Notes: generated by a model not told the origin, from the sequence alone. A stretch of 64,000 nt of DNA from Cellulomonas sp. C5510 (GCF_019797765.1 NZ_CP081862.1:992001-1056000); one strand, 5' to 3'. Shown: positions 9,684 through 18,399, counted from the first letter of the stretch. Program-made: numbers and translations.

Positions 9684-10631
9684 TCAGGCCAGCAGCGCCC
9701 GCGCGACGTTCGCGTCCGTGACGAGCACCGTCACCCACCCGCCCACGAGCGCGGCCCGGATCGCGGCGAGCTTGCGCATGCCCCCGGCGACCGCGACCCG
9801 CCGCGGGATCGCGAGCAGCTTCGCCGGCTCGATGCCGAGAATCCGGTCGTCCAGCTCGGAGGTGATGACCCGGCCGTCGGCATCGAAGTACCGCAGGCAG
9901 ATGTCCCCGACCGCGCCGAGCCCGCGGAGCCGCTCGAGCTGGTCGGGCGCCATGGCGTTGCCGCTCTCCCGGATCAGCGCCGACGGCTCGAGCGTGCCGA
10001 TGCCGACCAGCGCGACGGTGATCTCGTCCCACCGCGTGACGACCTCGGCGACCGGCGGGTCCGCGAGCAGGCTGTCGCGCGCCTGCCGGGAGCCCAGCAG
10101 GCCGGGGGCCGGCACCATGACGGCCTCGGCACCGGTGAGCTGGGCGAACTGCCCGATGAGGCGGGAGGACTCCATCTGCACCGCGGGGTTGCCGTGCCCG
10201 CCGACCATCTGCACGACCTGGCGCAGGGTGTAGCCGTTCGTGGGCTGCATGGCGTCCATCACCGCGAGCAGGCTGGAGCTCCAGGACGCGATGCCGACGA
10301 CCTCGCCGGTCAGCGTCGACTCCAGGTAGACCGCCGCGGCGGCACCGAGGGCGGGCAGCACGGGCTCGTCGCCGTCCGGGCCGTCGACGATCACCGCCTC
10401 GGCGAGCCCGTACCGCGCCTCGAGCTCCTGCTCCAGGTCGGTGTGCACGTCGGGCGGCAGCGTCACGATGGTCCGGACGATGCCCTCCTCGACGGCCCGC
10501 TTGAGCAGCCGGGACACCCGCGCGGTCGACAGGTGCAGCTCGGCCGCGATGGCGGTCTGGCGCATGCCCTGCTCGTGATGCATCCGTGCGACGCGCGCCA
10601 TCAGGCGCACGTGGTCCCCTCCACCGCGCAT
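9684..10631 (-). CDS. SorC/DeoR-family sugar-binding transcriptional regulator
   Basis: A 315-residue regulator with an N-terminal helix-turn-helix (QTAIAAELHLSTARVSRLLKR) and a C-terminal SorC-type sugar-phosphate-binding domain that contains GxxVGIASWSSS-like and GIGTLEPSA segments. It is the last gene of the PTS/aldolase operon, after ptsI, and is the obvious candidate to sense a phosphorylated intermediate and bind the stacked palindromes at 19922-19956. ATG 10631 is chosen because GAGAGGGGG lies 6 bases upstream; an in-frame extension to 10685 lacks support. Confidence 0.85.
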   Translation of the reverse strand: MRGGGDHVRLMARVARMHHEQGMRQTAIAAELHLSTARVSRLLKRAVEEGIVRTIVTLPPDVHTDLEQELEARYGLAEAVIVDGPDGDEPVLPALGAAAAVYLESTLTGEVVGIASWSSSLLAVMDAMQPTNGYTLRQVVQMVGGHGNPAVQMESSRLIGQFAQLTGAEAVMVPAPGLLGSRQARDSLLADPPVAEVVTRWDEITVALVGIGTLEPSALIRESGNAMAPDQLERLRGLGAVGDICLRYFDADGRVITSELDDRILGIEPAKLLAIPRRVAVAGGMRKLAAIRAALVGGWVTVLVTDANVARALLA

Positions 10632-10688
10632 CACGCCCCCTCTCGTGCCCGACCTCAGCGCCCAGACGACACGCCCCCCGCTCACCGG

Positions 10689-12389
10689 TCAGCCCTGCTC
10701 TGGCAGGGCCAGGGTCCGGCGGACCTCGGGTGCGACACGCGCCGACGCCGCCGCGCGCGCCCCGTGGGCATCGGGTGACGCCAGGGCCGCGCGGGCGATC
10801 TCGGTGCACGTCGCGCGGCTGTGCTGACGCAGCGAGAAGCGTACCGCGGGGAGGGACGACGCGGACATGGACAGGCTGGTCACGCCGAGGCCGACCAGCA
10901 CGAGCGCCATCACGGGGTCCGCCGCGGACTCGCCGCAGATCCCCACCGGCCGCCCGGCTGCCCGCGCCGCCGTCACGGTGCGCTCCACGAGCCCCAGCAC
11001 GGCGGGCTGCCACGGGTCGAGGAGGTCCGTGAGGTCGCCCTGCAACCGGTCGGCCGCCATCGTGTACTGCGCCAGGTCGTTGGTGCCGATCGACACGAAG
11101 TCGAGGTCGGCGAGCAGGGCGCTCGCGGACCAGGCGGCCGACGGCACCTCGACCATCGCGCCCACGGTGCTCAGCCCGGCACCCCGCGCCCGGGCGGCGA
11201 ACGCGGACGCCTCGGCGGGGGTCGCCACCATCGGGGCCATCACCCACGGCTCGGTGCCGGTGCGGCGGGCGGCGAGCGCGAGCGCCCGGAGCTGGTCGTC
11301 CAGCAGCTCCGGGCGGCGCCGGGCCAGGCGGTAGCCGCGGACGCCGAGCGCGGGGTTCTCCTCCGGCGGCAGCCCGGCGAACGGCAGCGGCTTGTCGGCG
11401 CCGGCGTCCAGCGTGCGGACCACGACCTTGCGGTCGCCGAGCGACGCGAGCACCGCGGCGTAGACGTCGGCCTGCTCCTCGACGGCGGGGGCGACCGCGC
11501 GGCTGAGGAACAGCACCTCGGTGCGGAACAGCCCGACGCCCTCGGCACCGGGCGGCAGCGCGCGGGCGTCCTCGGCGGTGCCGATGTTCGCGAGCAGCGC
11601 GACCGGGTGCCCGTCGGCGGTCGCGCCGGGCGCGGTGTCCTCCGCGAGGGAGCGCAGGTCAGCGGCACGTCCGGCGAGCTGCTTGCGCAGGGCGGGGCCG
11701 GGGTCGCGGTGCACCACCCCGGCGGCGGCGTCCACCGCGACCCGGTCGCCGTCCTCCAGCACCGACGCGCCCGGTGCCCGCACCACGCACGGCAGCCCGA
11801 GCTGGCCGGCGATGATCGCGGTGTGCCCCGTGGGGCCGCCCTGCTCGGTGACGATCGCGAGCACCAGCCGGGGGTCCAGCCCCGCGGTGTCGGCCGGCGC
11901 GAGGTCCTCGGCGACGACGACGGACGGCTCGGTCAGCAGCGGGACCCCCGGCGCGGGGAGGCCGAGCAGGCGCGCGACGACGCGGTGCCGGACGCTGCGC
12001 AGGTCGGTGACCCGCTCGGCGAGGTACCCGCCCGCCGCGGTGAAGGTCGCGCAGACCTCCTCGACCGCCTCGTCGACGGCTCGGGCCGGTGCGGTGCCGC
12101 CGGCCACCCGGCGCAGCGCCTCGGTGCGGAGCATCTCGTCGTCGGCCATCGCGGCGGTGGCGCGCAGCACCTCGCGCAGCGTGCCGTCCGCGCTCTCGGC
12201 GAGCGCGTCCAGGTCGCGGGCGACGGCGTCCAGCGCGGCGGTCACGGCCGCGGCCGGGTCGGCGACGGCGGGCTCGGCCGGTGGCAGCGCCGGCGCCGGG
12301 TGCACGCGCACCACCGGGCCGACCGCGGCGCCACGGCCGACGCCGACGCCGCGCAGCACCCGGTCCGCGTCGCGGAGGGTGGTCGTCAC
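10689..12389 (-). CDS. ptsI: phosphoenolpyruvate-protein phosphotransferase (PTS enzyme I)
   Basis: Enzyme I takes phosphate from phosphoenolpyruvate and passes it to HPr. The 566 residues are full length for the family. Visible are the phospho-accepting His189 in GGPTGHTAII (usually GGRTSHTAI), the GVGLFRTE loop, SIGTNDLAQYTMA and the catalytic Cys in GICGESAADP. The GTG start is 4 bases after the stop of the RpiB-HPr fusion gene, so both PTS general components are made together and within the operon for a specific sugar. Whether this is the only enzyme I of the cell is not visible here. Confidence 0.92.
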   Translation of the reverse strand: MTTTLRDADRVLRGVGVGRGAAVGPVVRVHPAPALPPAEPAVADPAAAVTAALDAVARDLDALAESADGTLREVLRATAAMADDEMLRTEALRRVAGGTAPARAVDEAVEEVCATFTAAGGYLAERVTDLRSVRHRVVARLLGLPAPGVPLLTEPSVVVAEDLAPADTAGLDPRLVLAIVTEQGGPTGHTAIIAGQLGLPCVVRAPGASVLEDGDRVAVDAAAGVVHRDPGPALRKQLAGRAADLRSLAEDTAPGATADGHPVALLANIGTAEDARALPPGAEGVGLFRTEVLFLSRAVAPAVEEQADVYAAVLASLGDRKVVVRTLDAGADKPLPFAGLPPEENPALGVRGYRLARRRPELLDDQLRALALAARRTGTEPWVMAPMVATPAEASAFAARARGAGLSTVGAMVEVPSAAWSASALLADLDFVSIGTNDLAQYTMAADRLQGDLTDLLDPWQPAVLGLVERTVTAARAAGRPVGICGESAADPVMALVLVGLGVTSLSMSASSLPAVRFSLRQHSRATCTEIARAALASPDAHGARAAASARVAPEVRRTLALPEQG

Positions 12390-12393
12390 CTGC

Positions 12394-13167
12394 TCACTCC
12401 TCGTCCAGGTCGCGGGCCACGAGCGCGGCCAGGTCGTCGGCCACGCGCTCGGCGCCGGGGCCCGCGACGGACAGCACGATCTCGTCGCCCTGCTGCGCGC
12501 CGATCGCCATGACCGCCAGCACGCTGGACGCCGGGGCGGGGGTGCCGCCGGCCCGGGAGACCAGGACCCGCAGGCCGGTGGCCTTCGCGGCGTCCGCGAA
12601 CAACCGGGCCGGGCGGGCGTGCAGGCCGCTGCGGGAGCCGACGACGACGGTGCGGGTGACGGGGGACTCGGCGGCCCGGACCGTGTCGGGGGTCGGCGCG
12701 GCGGTGCGGGCCTCGTCGTACCGGCGGATCAGCTCGACCTTGCTGCTCGACGGCGACGTCTGGTCGAACCGCAGGTCCAGCCAGCCGTCGACCAGGGTGC
12801 GCGCGAGCTCCAGCCCGATGACGCGCTGCCCCATCGTGAGCACCTGCGCGTCGTTGGACAGCACCGACCGGCTCACCGAGTACACGTCGTGCGCGGTGAC
12901 GGCCCGGACGCCGGGGGTCTTGTTCGCCGTGATCGCCATGCCGAGGCCGGTGCCGCAGATCAGCAGCGCCCGGTCGGCCTCCCCGGCGGCGACCTTGCGG
13001 GACGCCTCGACGGCGACGTCGGGGTACGCGGTGTGCTCGTCGGGTCCGACGCCGACGTCGATCACCTCGGCGACCCGCTCGTCCTGGCGCAGCTGGGCGG
13101 CGAGCGCCTCCTTGTAGTCCACGCCGGCGTCGTCCGCGCCGACGACGATCCGCAGCCTGTCGGTCAT
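12394..13167 (-). CDS. RpiB/LacAB-family isomerase fused to HPr
   Basis: One open frame of 257 residues with two domains. Residues 1-150 are an RpiB/LacAB sugar-phosphate isomerase: GADDAGVDYKE, the catalytic Cys71 in ICGTGLGMAITANK, and the HDVYSVSRSVLSNDAQ and GQRVIG segments typical of EryI/DerI-type tetrulose-phosphate isomerases. After an Ala/Thr/Pro linker (151-170), residues 171-257 are a complete HPr with the phosphocarrier His183 in GLHARPA and Ser214 at the place of HPr Ser46. There is no ATG, GTG or stop near the junction, so HPr cannot be made separately by normal initiation. A strong GAGGAG lies before the single ATG at 13167. Confidence 0.9.
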   Translation of the reverse strand: MTDRLRIVVGADDAGVDYKEALAAQLRQDERVAEVIDVGVGPDEHTAYPDVAVEASRKVAAGEADRALLICGTGLGMAITANKTPGVRAVTAHDVYSVSRSVLSNDAQVLTMGQRVIGLELARTLVDGWLDLRFDQTSPSSSKVELIRRYDEARTAAPTPDTVRAAESPVTRTVVVGSRSGLHARPARLFADAAKATGLRVLVSRAGGTPAPASSVLAVMAIGAQQGDEIVLSVAGPGAERVADDLAALVARDLDEE

Positions 13168-13180
13168 CGTGCCTCTCCTC

Positions 13181-13206
13181 GTGCTGGTGCTGGTGCTGGT
13201 GCTGGT
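13181..13206. repeat. short tandem repeat (GTGCTG)4
   Basis: Four perfect copies of a 6-bp unit plus GT fill the spacer between the TIM-like gene and the ribosome-binding site of the RpiB-HPr gene. Its last base is the first base of the TIM-like stop codon. Slippage here would change the spacer length but not a protein, unless it ran into the 3' end of the upstream gene. Confidence 0.7.
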
Positions 13207-13973
13207 CACGGGGCGACGGGTGCCGGTCCGGCCACCCGCGCCATCTCCTCGATCACCTCGGCGAGCGCGGCGACCTCGTGCGCGCGCCGTCCGAGGAACA
13301 GCCCGTCGACGTCGGGGTGCAGCCGGGTGAACACCCCGGGTCCCGCCGTGCCGCCGTACAGCAGGCGGTGGTCGGGGCGGTGCGCGTCCAGGTGCGTGCG
13401 CAGCCGCCGGCAGACCGCCCGCACGTGGTCCGGCCCGGCGGGCTCGTCGGCGCCGATGGCCCACTCCGGCTCGTACGCGACGAGGACCGGCCCCTCCGGC
13501 ACGTCCCGCAGGGCGGCATCGAGCTGGGCGGCGCACCGTGACGCGGCGGCCTCGGGGGAGACCCGCTCGTCCTCGCCGACGCAGACCAGCGGGACCAGGC
13601 CGGCCCGCACCGCGGCGGCGGCCTTGGCGGCGGTCACCGCGGCGTCCTCCCCGAGCACCCCCGTGCGCTCGGCGTGCCCGATCTCGACGACCTCCGCACC
13701 GACCTCCGCGAGCAGCTCGGCGGGCAGCTCGCCGGTGTACGCGCCGGGCGGCGTCCAGGAGCAGTCCTGGGCGCCGACCCGCACCCCCACCGCGCCGAGC
13801 ACGCGCGCGGCGTCGGGCAGGGCGGTCGCGACGGGGAGCACGAGCAGGTCGACGCCCGCCGGGCCGGTGACCGCGACGCCGCGCACCGCCTCCAGCCACG
13901 CCAGGGTGTCCGCCTGGCCGAGGTAGGTCTTGAGGCTGACGGCCGCGAGCGGCCGGGTCGTGCGGGCGCTCAT
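13206..13973 (-). CDS. triosephosphate isomerase-like (L-erythrulose 1-phosphate isomerase type) protein
   Basis: A 255-residue TIM barrel with the catalytic residues of triosephosphate isomerase: Lys15 (in SLKTY, where TPI has NWK), His100 in EIGHAER, Glu168 in AYEPEWAIG and the phosphate loop YGGTAGP. The Asn before the Lys is replaced by Ser, and the protein sits between a DAK kinase and an RpiB homologue. In tetritol pathways (EryH/LerI) such TIM paralogues convert L-erythrulose 1-phosphate to D-erythrulose 4-phosphate. That activity, rather than glycolytic TPI, is inferred from this context. Its ATG overlaps the kinase stop codon. Confidence 0.85.
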   Translation of the reverse strand: MSARTTRPLAAVSLKTYLGQADTLAWLEAVRGVAVTGPAGVDLLVLPVATALPDAARVLGAVGVRVGAQDCSWTPPGAYTGELPAELLAEVGAEVVEIGHAERTGVLGEDAAVTAAKAAAAVRAGLVPLVCVGEDERVSPEAAASRCAAQLDAALRDVPEGPVLVAYEPEWAIGADEPAGPDHVRAVCRRLRTHLDAHRPDHRLLYGGTAGPGVFTRLHPDVDGLFLGRRAHEVAALAEVIEEMARVAGPAPVAP

Positions 13974-15700
13974 GCCGGACCCCCGCCGGTGCCGGCCCCG
14001 CCGAGCGTCGTCAGCACCAGCGCCGCCGAGACCGCCCCCGGGTCCGGGTGCCCGAGGCTGCGCGCCGCGAGCGGTCGCGCCCGTCCCCGGAGCGGGGTCA
14101 GCTGCGCGGTCGCCTCGGCCGCGGTCTGCGCCTCCCGCGCCGCCCGGGTCCACGCCTCGCGCACCGGGGCGCCGTCGGCGACGCCCTCGGCCAGCACGGT
14201 CACGAACGGCTCGATCGCGTCGAGCATCGTCTTGTCGCCCACCGCGGCCCCGCCGGTGCGCACGAGCGCGTCGCGCGCGGCGGTCACGGCCGCCACCACG
14301 GCGGACGCGTCCGGCACGGCGTCGTCGGGCAGCGCACCCGCGGCCGCGCGCAGGGCGGCGCCCCACAGCGCCCCGGACGTGCCGCCGCTGCGGTCCGCCC
14401 AGGCGGCGCCCGCCTCCTGCAGCACGGTGGCCGGCCCGGCCCCGAGCGCGGCGGCGCGGGCGGCGGCCTCGTGCGCGGCGCTCGCGCCCCGGGACATCCC
14501 GCGGCCGTGGTCCCCGTCGCCGGCGACCGCGTCGAGGTCACCCAGGTGCTGCTCGGCGGCGGCGAGCGCGTCGCGCACGTCCCCGGCGGCGCCCGCGACC
14601 AGGCGGGACACCGCGACGACCTCGGGCGCGCGGGGCGTGACGGGCGCGGTCTCCGCGACGGGCGCGGGCGTGGCGGCGGCGGTCCGGCGTGCCGGCCCCG
14701 CGTGGACCGCCCCGCGCCGGAACGCGGGCGAGGTCGCCGGCGCCCGCCACAGCTCCTCGAGCTCCGCGTCCAGCCAGCAGACCGTCAGCGAGAGCCCGGC
14801 CATGTCCAGGCTGGTGATGAGCTCGCCGACCTCGGGGGCGACCAGTGTCAGGCCTGCGGCCTCCAGCAGTGCGGCGACCTCGCCCCAGAGCAGGAACAGC
14901 TCCTCGTACTTGGTCGCGCCGAGGCCGTTCAGCAGCACGGCCACCCGGTCGCTCGCGTCCGCGGGACGCTCGGCCAGCAGCCGGTCGACGAGCAGCCGCG
15001 CGAGGTCCGCGGCGCGGGCGACGGGCTGCTCGGCGATGCCCGGCTCACCGTGCACGCCCATGCCCACACCCATGAGCCCGTCGGGCAGGTCGAACAGCGG
15101 AGCGTCCGCGCCGGGGAGCGTGCACCCGGAGAACGCGATGCCGAACGACGCGGTGCGGGCGTTGGCTCGCTCGGCGAGGGCGGTGACCCGGTCGAGGTCG
15201 TGCCCCGCGGCCGCGGCGGCGCCCGCCACCTTGAGGACCACCAGGTCGCCGGCGGTGCCGCGGCGGCGCTCGCGCTCGTCCGGCCCGGCGGACGTGACGT
15301 CGTCGGTGACGGCGAGCTGGCGCACGGCCACGCCCTCGGCGGCGAGGCGGTCCAGCGCCTCGGTGAAGTTCAGGACGTCGCCGGCGTAGTTGCCGTAGAC
15401 GAGCAGGACGCCGCCGCCGGTGTCCGCCGCGCGGGCGACACGGACGACCTGCTCGGCGGACGGGGAGGCGAACACGTCGCCGACCACGGCGCCGTCCGCC
15501 AGACCGGGGCCGACCCAGCCGCAGAACGCGGGGTAGTGGCCGCTGCCGCCGCCGGTGACGACCGCGACGGTGGCGGCCGGGGGGGCGTCGGCGCGGACCA
15601 CGCCGCCGGGGACTGCGGTGAGCAGGTCGGCGTGCAGGTGGGCGAAGCCCCGCAGGTGGTCGCGGGCGAAGGTGGTGGGGTCGTTGAGCACGCGCGTCAT
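13970..15700 (-). CDS. dihydroxyacetone kinase family protein (DhaK-DhaL fusion)
   Basis: An ATP-dependent kinase of 576 residues. The DhaK part (about 1-330) has GGGSGHYPAF (50-59) and His217 in GVGMGVHGEPG, the residue that forms a hemiaminal with the keto substrate. A Pro/Ala linker leads to the DhaL part (about 360-576) with the ADP-magnesium motif GDGDHG (394-399) and GGTSGALWG. Relatives act on dihydroxyacetone, glyceraldehyde or erythrulose (LerK, DerK). With the TIM-like and RpiB-like genes directly downstream, a tetrulose or triose product of the pathway is the likely substrate. The stop overlaps the TIM-like start. Confidence 0.9.
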   Translation of the reverse strand: MTRVLNDPTTFARDHLRGFAHLHADLLTAVPGGVVRADAPPAATVAVVTGGGSGHYPAFCGWVGPGLADGAVVGDVFASPSAEQVVRVARAADTGGGVLLVYGNYAGDVLNFTEALDRLAAEGVAVRQLAVTDDVTSAGPDERERRRGTAGDLVVLKVAGAAAAAGHDLDRVTALAERANARTASFGIAFSGCTLPGADAPLFDLPDGLMGVGMGVHGEPGIAEQPVARAADLARLLVDRLLAERPADASDRVAVLLNGLGATKYEELFLLWGEVAALLEAAGLTLVAPEVGELITSLDMAGLSLTVCWLDAELEELWRAPATSPAFRRGAVHAGPARRTAAATPAPVAETAPVTPRAPEVVAVSRLVAGAAGDVRDALAAAEQHLGDLDAVAGDGDHGRGMSRGASAAHEAAARAAALGAGPATVLQEAGAAWADRSGGTSGALWGAALRAAAGALPDDAVPDASAVVAAVTAARDALVRTGGAAVGDKTMLDAIEPFVTVLAEGVADGAPVREAWTRAAREAQTAAEATAQLTPLRGRARPLAARSLGHPDPGAVSAALVLTTLGGAGTGGGPA

Positions 15701-15788
15701 CGCGGGCGTCTCCTCGGGTCGCAGGGGTTCGCGTGCGGATGGGTCCCGTCGCGCCGGTTGCCGGTCGCGGGGCGGACGGGCGAAGGCG

Positions 15789-15824
15789 CGCGGGGTGCGG
15801 CAGGTGACCTGGCCGCACCCCGCG
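15789..15824 (-). terminator. hairpin after the bicupin gene
   Basis: Arms 15789-15801 and 15812-15824 are perfectly complementary over 13 bp (CGCGGGGTGCGGC) with a 10-base loop, starting 6 bases past the bicupin stop codon and ahead of the DAK kinase gene. It could end part of the transcripts inside the operon or protect the 3' end of the upstream message, so making the import genes more abundant than the isomerase genes. Confidence 0.6.
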
Positions 15825-15829
15825 GCCGG

Positions 15830-16747
15830 TCAGAGGTCCGGCGCGATGCAGAACACGGCGCGGACGGGGTACCCGTCGAAGTTGCACAGCTGGTAGCGGG
15901 TACCGGCCGGCACGAAGAACGAGTCGCCCGGGTCCATCGTGAACGCCTCGAGCTCGTCGGGGAGGTTCACGGTGATCGGGCCCTCGAGGCAGTACAGGAG
16001 GGCGTCGCCGCCGTGGCTGTCGATGTCGGAGCAGCGCGGGCCGGTGCCGCCGGCGGGCAGGATGATCTCGCCCAGGTGCTGGCGGTCGGTGCTCACCGAG
16101 AACTTCATCAGCGTGGGCTGCTCGGTCCCGGACAGGGTGATGAGCTTGTCGTCCTCGCGGATGCGGTAGATGTTCTGCGGGAACTGCCGCGCCGCGACGC
16201 CGTCGACCGGCCAGTGGCCGAGGTCGTCGGTGGTGGGCATGCGGGTGATGCCCTGCCGGCCCGAGATGTCGGCGATCTCGGCGTTCTTGCGGCCCTTGTA
16301 CGACTTGGTGTCGTCGGCTGTCGGGAACACCTTCGGCGGGATGTCGTCGCCCCACGCCTTCGGCGCGATGAAGTACAGGATGCGGGCCTTGTGCGTCGTG
16401 AAGTTGTTGCCCTGGTGCCACACCCGCTCCGGCATGTACAGCGCTTCGTCCTTCTGCAGCTGCACGTACTGGCCGAGCGAGCACTTCTGCACGACGGGGC
16501 CCTCGAGGATGAAGTACGACTCGTCGCCGGGGTGGATGTCGATCGGCTCGAACGACGCACCGGGCGCCAGCTCGTAGATGCCGACCAGCATCGTGTCCGT
16601 CGAGAGGAACAGGTAGTTGTTGTCGCTCGTGCGGGCGTTGTCCGGCGGGTAGAGGTAGTGCAGGTAGTCCGACTGCCGCAGCAGCATCGGCCGCTTCTCG
16701 GCGGGCGGGAACGGCCAGCTCCCCATCACGTCCTGGAACTTGGTCAT
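15830..16747 (-). CDS. bicupin protein of unknown function
   Basis: A 305-residue protein with two cupin folds. The first (about 55-130) contains IDIHPGDESYFILEG followed by ERVWHQGN; the second (about 205-300) contains SDIDSHGGDALLYCLEG and a PGDSFFVPAGTRYQL segment, giving His/Asp/Glu sets suited to a metal. Bicupins in sugar operons may be isomerases, epimerases or dioxygenases, and I cannot choose between them. Its place between the EIIC gene and the kinase gene suggests it acts on the imported sugar or its phosphate. ATG 16747 is preferred over GTG 16759, which is too close to AAGGAG. Confidence 0.8.
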   Translation of the reverse strand: MTKFQDVMGSWPFPPAEKRPMLLRQSDYLHYLYPPDNARTSDNNYLFLSTDTMLVGIYELAPGASFEPIDIHPGDESYFILEGPVVQKCSLGQYVQLQKDEALYMPERVWHQGNNFTTHKARILYFIAPKAWGDDIPPKVFPTADDTKSYKGRKNAEIADISGRQGITRMPTTDDLGHWPVDGVAARQFPQNIYRIREDDKLITLSGTEQPTLMKFSVSTDRQHLGEIILPAGGTGPRCSDIDSHGGDALLYCLEGPITVNLPDELEAFTMDPGDSFFVPAGTRYQLCNFDGYPVRAVFCIAPDL

Positions 16748-16910
16748 TGGGTGCGTCACTCCTTCTGGTGGTGGGTGGAGGTCCGGGGGTGACGCGGCCG
16801 CGACCCGTGCGCGGGCACGCTGACGCCGGCGCGGGTGCGCGCAGGGTCCGTGCCTCGGGCGTGCCGGGGTCGTGCAGGAGCCGGGCGGGGGCCGCGGCCG
16901 CGTCGGGTCG

Positions 16911-17990
16911 TCAGTCGAGCTGCAGGGCGTCCGCGCTCGAGCTGACGGGCTCGTCGTCCGGTGCCGCCCCGGGTGCGGGGTCGGCGGGCAGGTTCGGCCG
17001 GAGCGCGATCAGGGTGAACGCGGTGACCAGGCCGGAGACGGCGAGGATGAGCAGGAACAGCAGGGGCTTGTTGCACAGCAGCAGCACGAACAGCCCGCCG
17101 TGCGGCGCCTGCAGGGTGAGGCCGGCCACGTAGGACAGGGCGGCCCCGACGGAGCTGCCGGCCATCAGCGCGGGGATCACCCGCAGCGGGCTCGCGGCCG
17201 CGAACGGGATCGCGAACTCGGTGATCATCCCGGCCCCGCCGACGAGCAGGCCACCGACGCTGGCCTGCTCGGCCTTGGTGAACTTGCGCCGGGCGATGAG
17301 GATCGCCAGTGCGATGCCCAGGGGCGGGGCCATGGAGGCGATGAAGTTCGCCGCCATCGGCGCCCAGTTCCCGGCGTCGGCCGCCGCGAGCGCGAAGGCG
17401 TACGCCGCCTTGTTCACCGGGCCGCCCATGTCGAACGCGAGCATCGCGCCCTGGATGATGCCGAGCAGCACGAGCGTGCCGCCGGACATCGACTGCAGCG
17501 TGTCGAGCATCCAGGTGTTCAGCCAGGTGACCGGGATGCCGAGCGCGTACTGCATCAGCACGGCGACGGCGAGCGTGCCGACCACCGGGATGATGAGGAC
17601 CGGCAGCATCGAGCGCAGCGCGAACGGCAGCCGGATCTTCTTCAGCGCCATCACGATGTAGCCCGCGGCGATGCCGCCGAGGATGGCGCCGAGGAACCCG
17701 GAGCCCTGCGTCGCGGCGATGGTGCCCGCGACGAATCCGGGGGCGAGGGCCGGCTTGTCGGCCATCGAGTAGGCGATGTAGCCGCCGAGCACGGCGGTCA
17801 TCAGGTTCATCGCCATCTTGCCCCAGGCGAAGACGTCGGCCGCGAACCCGGTGCCGTCGTAGACGTAGATGCCGCCGATGGCGAAGCCGAGGGCGATGAG
17901 GATGCCGCCCGCGACCACGAACGGCAGCATGTAGCTGACCCCGGTGAGCAGCGCCTGCTTGACGACGGTGCCCTGCTCCCTCCAGCTCAC
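16911..17990 (-). CDS. PTS fructose-family EIIC membrane component
   Basis: The sugar-translocating subunit of the PTS, 359 residues with about nine to ten hydrophobic segments. Family marks are the FDMGGPVNKAAY loop and the MITEFAIPFAAASPLRVIPA segment that corresponds to the GxxEGAIPF substrate motif. Fructose-family EIIC proteins normally deliver ketoses or hexitols as their 1-phosphate or 6-phosphate. It lies in an EIIA, EIIB, EIIC order with its GTG start overlapping the EIIB stop. The C-terminus ends in a cytoplasmic Ala/Pro/Asp-rich tail. Confidence 0.92.
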   Translation of the reverse strand: MSWREQGTVVKQALLTGVSYMLPFVVAGGILIALGFAIGGIYVYDGTGFAADVFAWGKMAMNLMTAVLGGYIAYSMADKPALAPGFVAGTIAATQGSGFLGAILGGIAAGYIVMALKKIRLPFALRSMLPVLIIPVVGTLAVAVLMQYALGIPVTWLNTWMLDTLQSMSGGTLVLLGIIQGAMLAFDMGGPVNKAAYAFALAAADAGNWAPMAANFIASMAPPLGIALAILIARRKFTKAEQASVGGLLVGGAGMITEFAIPFAAASPLRVIPALMAGSSVGAALSYVAGLTLQAPHGGLFVLLLCNKPLLFLLILAVSGLVTAFTLIALRPNLPADPAPGAAPDDEPVSSSADALQLD

Positions 17991-18310
17991 GACGCCTCCC
18001 CGGTGATGCGGCGGGCGCTCTCGACGACGCGCTCGGGGTGGGTGATGACCTCGTGCGGGGGGATCCGCACGATCTTGTCGCTGCTGGCGTCGAACCGGCC
18101 GGGCTCCACGAGGCCGACGTCGTTGGACAGCACGACGACGTCGGCGTCGTCGATCTGCGCCTGGCTGAGCTTGTTCTCGAGTCCCATCGCGCCCTGGATC
18201 TCGACCCTGACCCCGTACCCGGCCTTCTTGGCGGCCTTCGTGATGGCCTCCGCGGCCATGTAGGAGTGGGCGATACCCGTGGCGCAGGACGTCACGGCGA
18301 CGATCTTCAC
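17987..18310 (-). CDS. PTS fructose-family EIIB component
   Basis: A 107-residue EIIB that carries the phosphocysteine Cys9 in VAVTSCATGIAHSYMAAE, the usual signature of fructose-type IIB domains. It transfers phosphate from EIIA to the sugar bound in EIIC. GTG 18310 is chosen because GAGAGGGGAAG lies 6 bases upstream; a longer frame to 18349 adds only unsupported residues. It is a free-standing domain, whereas many fructose permeases have B and C fused. Confidence 0.92.
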   Translation of the reverse strand: MKIVAVTSCATGIAHSYMAAEAITKAAKKAGYGVRVEIQGAMGLENKLSQAQIDDADVVVLSNDVGLVEPGRFDASSDKIVRIPPHEVITHPERVVESARRITGEAS

Positions 18311-18399
18311 TGCGACTTCCCCTCTCGGTGATGCGTCGTTGCTGGTCACCTCACCCGGCGTCGGTGCCGGGGCGTCGTGCGTGCTCGGGGGCGGCCGCC

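Noticed and set aside
12394..12670. A separate HPr gene inside the RpiB-HPr frame
   Set aside because: No ATG, GTG or TTG with a ribosome-binding site near the start of the HPr domain; the frame continues unbroken from the isomerase domain.
13206..13973. Glycolytic triosephosphate isomerase gene
   Set aside because: The context is not gap-pgk, the NWK motif is altered to SLK, and the neighbours are DAK kinase and an EryI-like isomerase, so a tetrulose-phosphate role is more likely.
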